A stretch of 64,000 bases of DNA from Mesorhizobium sp. YC-39 (GTDB lineage Bacteria; Pseudomonadota; Alphaproteobacteria; Rhizobiales; Rhizobiaceae), in NCBI RefSeq assembly GCF_025753795.1, contig NZ_JAOWPS010000007.1, positions 62,001 through 126,000 on the forward strand, written 5' to 3'. Position 1 is the first letter of the stretch, and every line of letters starts with the position of its first letter. The notes under the pieces were generated by a model. That model was not told the origin of the DNA. It did no database searches and saw only the letters and a program-made list of their open reading frames with translations. The position numbers and the translations under genes are program-made. Positions 61,310 to 64,000 of the stretch are shown piece after piece.

Positions 61310-61929
61310 CGTTCGATGATCCAGCAGCGCCGGTTGCTCCACAGATGCGCCCAGTCGGGCCACTGATGCCGGCAAGTGAGCTCGAAATCTGGGACAATGC
61401 CGCGGAGGCGCGTTCTGCGGCCGAACGGCATCTGCAGCGGGTTCGCGGCTGGGCGCGCGCGGCTTATCGGCGCGAACGGGCGCGCGGTCATACCGAGGGA
61501 TTCAACGACGGCGCCGAGGAGATGGCCCAACTGATTGGGCGGACAGTCTCTGAAGTGGCACGGCGAAAGACCGTTCTGGAGCAAGAATTGCCACAGCTCG
61601 TGATGGAGATCGTAGGCGATCTTCTGGGTGCCTTTGATCCAGGCGATCTGCTGGTGAAGACCGTTCGTCGTGCGATCGAGCGGGAATATGGTGGCGCCGA
61701 AGTTTGTCTTCATGTGTCTCCCACGCAAGTCGATGCGCTCGCGCGCGAGTTCGCTGAATGCGATGGAAGGGAAGGCCGGCCGAAGGTCCGGATTGACCCC
61801 GATCCGGCGCTGTCGCCGCAGCAATGCGTGCTGTGGAGCGAATATGGCAATGTCGATCTCGGGCTGACTGCGCAGCTACGCGCGCTGCGCCTCGGGTTTG
61901 GGTTGCGTTCTGAAGAAAACGAACTGTGA
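61306..61929 (+). CDS. nolV: NolV (SctL), stator of the type III secretion ATPase
   Basis: The 207-residue protein has an early arginine-rich helix (WARAAYRRERARGHTEGFND) and a C-terminal FliH/SctL fold (LVMEIVGDLLGAFDPGDLLV, RIDPDPALSPQQCVLWSEYG with the D-x-x-L-x-x-G-x-C pattern). SctL holds and restrains the ATPase encoded next. Confidence 0.93.
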   Translation: MTFDDPAAPVAPQMRPVGPLMPASELEIWDNAAEARSAAERHLQRVRGWARAAYRRERARGHTEGFNDGAEEMAQLIGRTVSEVARRKTVLEQELPQLVMEIVGDLLGAFDPGDLLVKTVRRAIEREYGGAEVCLHVSPTQVDALAREFAECDGREGRPKVRIDPDPALSPQQCVLWSEYGNVDLGLTAQLRALRLGFGLRSEENEL

Positions 61930-61931
61930 CC

Positions 61932-63284
61932 ATGCGGATGCCCGAGCACAGCAATCCCGCTGCAGAGAGAACTCTGGATACAGAGCTGTCTGGTCTGAGG
62001 TCTAAAGCCAAGCATATCGACACGCGTGTCGTACGCGGACGGATCACGCGGGCCATCGGAACGCTCCTCTATGCCGTCTTGCCAGACGCCCGTATCGGCG
62101 AACTCTGTCTGTTGCAGGATCCGCGGACCGGGTGGTCGTTGGAAGCCGAGGTGGTCGGTCTGTTTCAGAATGGCGTTTTGCTCACGCCGGTCGGTGACTT
62201 GGTCGGCCTGTCCAGCCGTGCAGAAGTGGTGGCTACGGGACGAATGCATGAAGTGCCAGTCGGGGCCAATTTGCTCGGCCGCGTGATCGACAGCTTCGGA
62301 CGTCCGCTCGATGGCAAAGGCGCTGTCAAAACCGCTGAAACCCGTCCGCTGCGCGGCAGAGCCCCCAACCCAATGACAAGGCGCATAATCGAGCGGCCCT
62401 TCCCACTCGGCGTCCGTGCCCTGGACGGTCTACTGACATGTGGCGAAGGCCAGCGGATCGGAATCTATGGAGAGGCGGGCTGCGGCAAGTCAACCTTACT
62501 GTCACAGATCGTAAAAGGCGCGGCAGCCGACGTTACCATCGTCGCGCTCATAGGCGAGCGTGGGCGCGAGGTTCGTGAATTCATTGAGCGGCATCTTGGG
62601 GAGGCAGCACTTCGTCGTACGATCGTTGTCGTCGAAACCTCCGACCGCTCGGCAATAGAGCGGGCGCAATGTGCGCATATGGCAACCACACTCGCCGAGT
62701 ATTTTCGCGAACAAGGGCGACGCGTCGTTCTGATGATGGATTCATTGACGCGCCTTTGCCGCGCCATGCGCGAAATCGGCCTTGCTGCGGGTGAGCCGCC
62801 GACCCGGCGGGGCTTTCCTCCTTCCGTCTTTGCCACGCTGCCAGGCCTGTTGGAGCGTGCCGGCATGGGGGAGCGTGGCTCAATCACAGCCTTCTATACC
62901 GTGCTTGTCGAGGGTGACGGTGTGGGAGATCCAATCGCCGAGGAGTCGCGCGGCATTCTCGATGGCCATGTAGTCCTTTCACGCACGATCGCGGCGCGAG
63001 AGCATTTCCCCGCTATCGATGTGCTGCAGAGCCGCAGCCGTGTAATGGATGCAGTCGTATCTGTTGCACATCGTAGGTCGGCGTCCTTCTTCCGTGACCT
63101 CCTCTCGCGCAGTGCCGAGTCCGAGTTTTTGGTCAAGGTCGGTGAATACAAGCATGGCAGCGATCCGCTGACTGACCGGGCTATCGCCTCGATCGATGAT
63201 CTGCAGGAGTTTTTGCGCCAGGGCGAAGTCGAGACGTCCAGTTTTGAGGAAACCGTCGAATGGATGTCACGTCTGACCGCGTGA
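61932..63284 (+). CDS. rhcN: RhcN (SctN), type III secretion ATPase
   Basis: ATG at 61932 chosen over the GTG two codons earlier; 450 residues. Walker A is IYGEAGCGKSTLLSQIV, Walker B region RVVLMMDSLTRLCRAMREIG, and GEPPTRRGFPPSVFATLPGL and DGHVVLSRTIAAREHFPAID match flagellar/T3SS ATPases. It unfolds and delivers secreted proteins. Confidence 0.97.
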   Translation: MRMPEHSNPAAERTLDTELSGLRSKAKHIDTRVVRGRITRAIGTLLYAVLPDARIGELCLLQDPRTGWSLEAEVVGLFQNGVLLTPVGDLVGLSSRAEVVATGRMHEVPVGANLLGRVIDSFGRPLDGKGAVKTAETRPLRGRAPNPMTRRIIERPFPLGVRALDGLLTCGEGQRIGIYGEAGCGKSTLLSQIVKGAAADVTIVALIGERGREVREFIERHLGEAALRRTIVVVETSDRSAIERAQCAHMATTLAEYFREQGRRVVLMMDSLTRLCRAMREIGLAAGEPPTRRGFPPSVFATLPGLLERAGMGERGSITAFYTVLVEGDGVGDPIAEESRGILDGHVVLSRTIAAREHFPAIDVLQSRSRVMDAVVSVAHRRSASFFRDLLSRSAESEFLVKVGEYKHGSDPLTDRAIASIDDLQEFLRQGEVETSSFEETVEWMSRLTA

Positions 63285-63793
63285 ATCGTGTTCACGCTTC
63301 GAGGCTAAGGCTTCTGAAGGATATGCGAGAGCGCAGTGCCCTTAGCGACCTGTCCAATATGGAAGCCAAGCGCCAGATCGCGGCCTTGGCTACACAGCAA
63401 GCTTCCAAGGAGCTTGCGATCGCAGAGGACCGCCGTGCAGCGGCCGAAGTGCAGCTTTATCAACAGCTAATATCGCTCGATACCTTGTCCGTCGCAGCAC
63501 TCGATCGTGGCAAGCTCCTGATTGAGCGGCTTGAGACCGAGGTCACCTTGAGACGTCAGAGGCTTGATGACGCGCACGTCGCTCAAGAAGAGGCCGAGAC
63601 GGCGGCGTCTGAGACAAGGGCCCACTGGGTCAAATGTTCGGCGGCCAGGCACAAATGGGAACAGATCGAGGGCGACGTTCGGCGCGCGGTCGACACCCAT
63701 TCGGAGTCCGCAGCCGAGATAGAGGCCGATGACGAAAGCATGCCTCGGTATGGGAGGGTTTCGCGTCCCCAAATGTCGGGCGACCCGATATGA
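63260..63793 (+). CDS. SctO-like (FliJ/YscO-type) stalk protein of type III secretion
   Basis: The 177-residue protein is charged and helical, consistent with a coiled coil (about residues 15-150: LSNMEAKRQIAALATQQASK, LLIERLETEVTLRRQRLDDA). Such SctO stalk proteins follow the ATPase gene and sit in its central pore. It overlaps rhcN by 25 bases if started at 63260. Sequence similarity in this family is low, so placement is the main evidence. Confidence 0.8.
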   Translation: MDVTSDRVNRVHASRLRLLKDMRERSALSDLSNMEAKRQIAALATQQASKELAIAEDRRAAAEVQLYQQLISLDTLSVAALDRGKLLIERLETEVTLRRQRLDDAHVAQEEAETAASETRAHWVKCSAARHKWEQIEGDVRRAVDTHSESAAEIEADDESMPRYGRVSRPQMSGDPI

Positions 63794-64000
63794 TGACGGC
63801 TCATCCTCTTACTGCGGCGCGGTCGTGCCGTTTTGTAGAGCCGCCCCCGGTAACTCCTGTGGGCAGACACGCTACGCTCAAACCATCGCTAACTCTGTCC
63901 CGCGCCGTCGTCTCGTGGATCAACGAAATCGCGACCCCCCGCATGGCCTTTCAAAGCCGGCTTGGCGATATGCCGCTATCTGTACGGATGGAACGGATCG
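63790..64000 (+). CDS. rhcQ: RhcQ (SctQ), C-ring protein, N-terminal part (3' end outside window)
   Basis: ATG at 63790 overlaps the previous stop by four bases. The 70 visible residues (MMTAHPLTAARSCRFVEPPP ... LSRAVVSWINEIATPRMAFQ) continue to the window edge. Gene order after rhcN and sctO predicts rhcQ; the diagnostic C-terminal SpoA domain is not in view. Confidence 0.7.
   Translation, partial: MMTAHPLTAARSCRFVEPPPVTPVGRHATLKPSLTLSRAVVSWINEIATPRMAFQSRLGDMPLSVRMERI

Noticed and set aside
1..64000. CRISPR arrays, tRNA or rRNA genes, phage or plasmid replication genes
   Set aside because: None seen by eye; no regular repeat-spacer pattern, no tRNA-like cloverleaf recognised and no rep or integrase frame. 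A computed tRNA and repeat scan would settle this.

Overview
The window is a 64 kb piece of an accessory symbiosis region from a rhizobial alphaproteobacterium. Nodulation genes behind nod boxes, nitrogen-fixation genes behind NifA/sigma-54 promoters and a nodulation-type type III secretion cluster behind tts boxes lie side by side, mixed with transposase fragments and decayed genes. Gene content and GC-rich codon use suggest Mesorhizobium or a close relative; the genus is inferred, because no core gene or rRNA is present. No tRNA, rRNA or CRISPR array was seen.

Layout. (1) 1-3756: a saccharopine-dehydrogenase-like C-terminus, a lysine/ornithine N-hydroxylase and a cupin/methionyl-tRNA-synthetase-like fusion. 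The last two are the known hallmark of hydrazine (N-N bond) biosynthesis. (2) 4012-4212: IS6-type transposase remnant. (3) 4529-13016: a catabolic or detoxification cluster around a divergent MocR regulator: PaiB-like protein, DapA-like aldolase, PLP gamma-lyase, MOSC protein, PDR-type iron-sulfur reductase and an AceE-like E1. It fits use of a canavanine-like or sulfur amino acid. (4) 13114-14765: XRE-cupin regulator divergent from an EamA exporter, with paired palindromic operators. (5) 14978-20534: sigma-54 activator divergent from a hydrolase, MHS transporter and aminomutase-like PLP enzyme, with a clear -24/-12 promoter. (6) 20986-34465: nodD, a nod-box-driven OafA-type acyltransferase with an SGNH domain, insertion-sequence debris, a second nod box, then nodABCSUIJ, an aldo/keto reductase and an N-terminally damaged nodH. 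(7) 34500-36697: alpha-carbonic-anhydrase remnant and dctA with a sigma-54 promoter. (8) 36996-54044, all on the minus strand: iscN, nifU (broken), nifS, nifV, nifW; then fixABCX and nifA; then nifB, fdxN, nifZ, nifT, a SIR2-like gene and an asymmetric heterodimeric ABC exporter. (9) 54253-55638: hmuS behind a candidate promoter that shares NifA sites with iscN-nifUSVW. (10) 55941-64000: nopX, nolW (rhcC1), nopB, rhcJ, nolU, nolV, rhcN, a SctO-like gene and the start of rhcQ.

Working together: flavonoid-activated NodD should drive Nod factor synthesis. The backbone comes from NodABC; decorations are N-methyl (NodS), carbamoyl (NodU), possibly O-acyl and, if nodH works, sulfate; export is by NodIJ. 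TtsI should drive secretion through the tts boxes. NifA should switch on electron transfer to nitrogenase (FixABCX, FdxN), FeMo-cofactor assembly (NifB, NifV, NifS) and perhaps haem handling (HmuS), while DctA supplies host dicarboxylates. Regions 1 and 3 are the least conventional and carry the most interesting biology.
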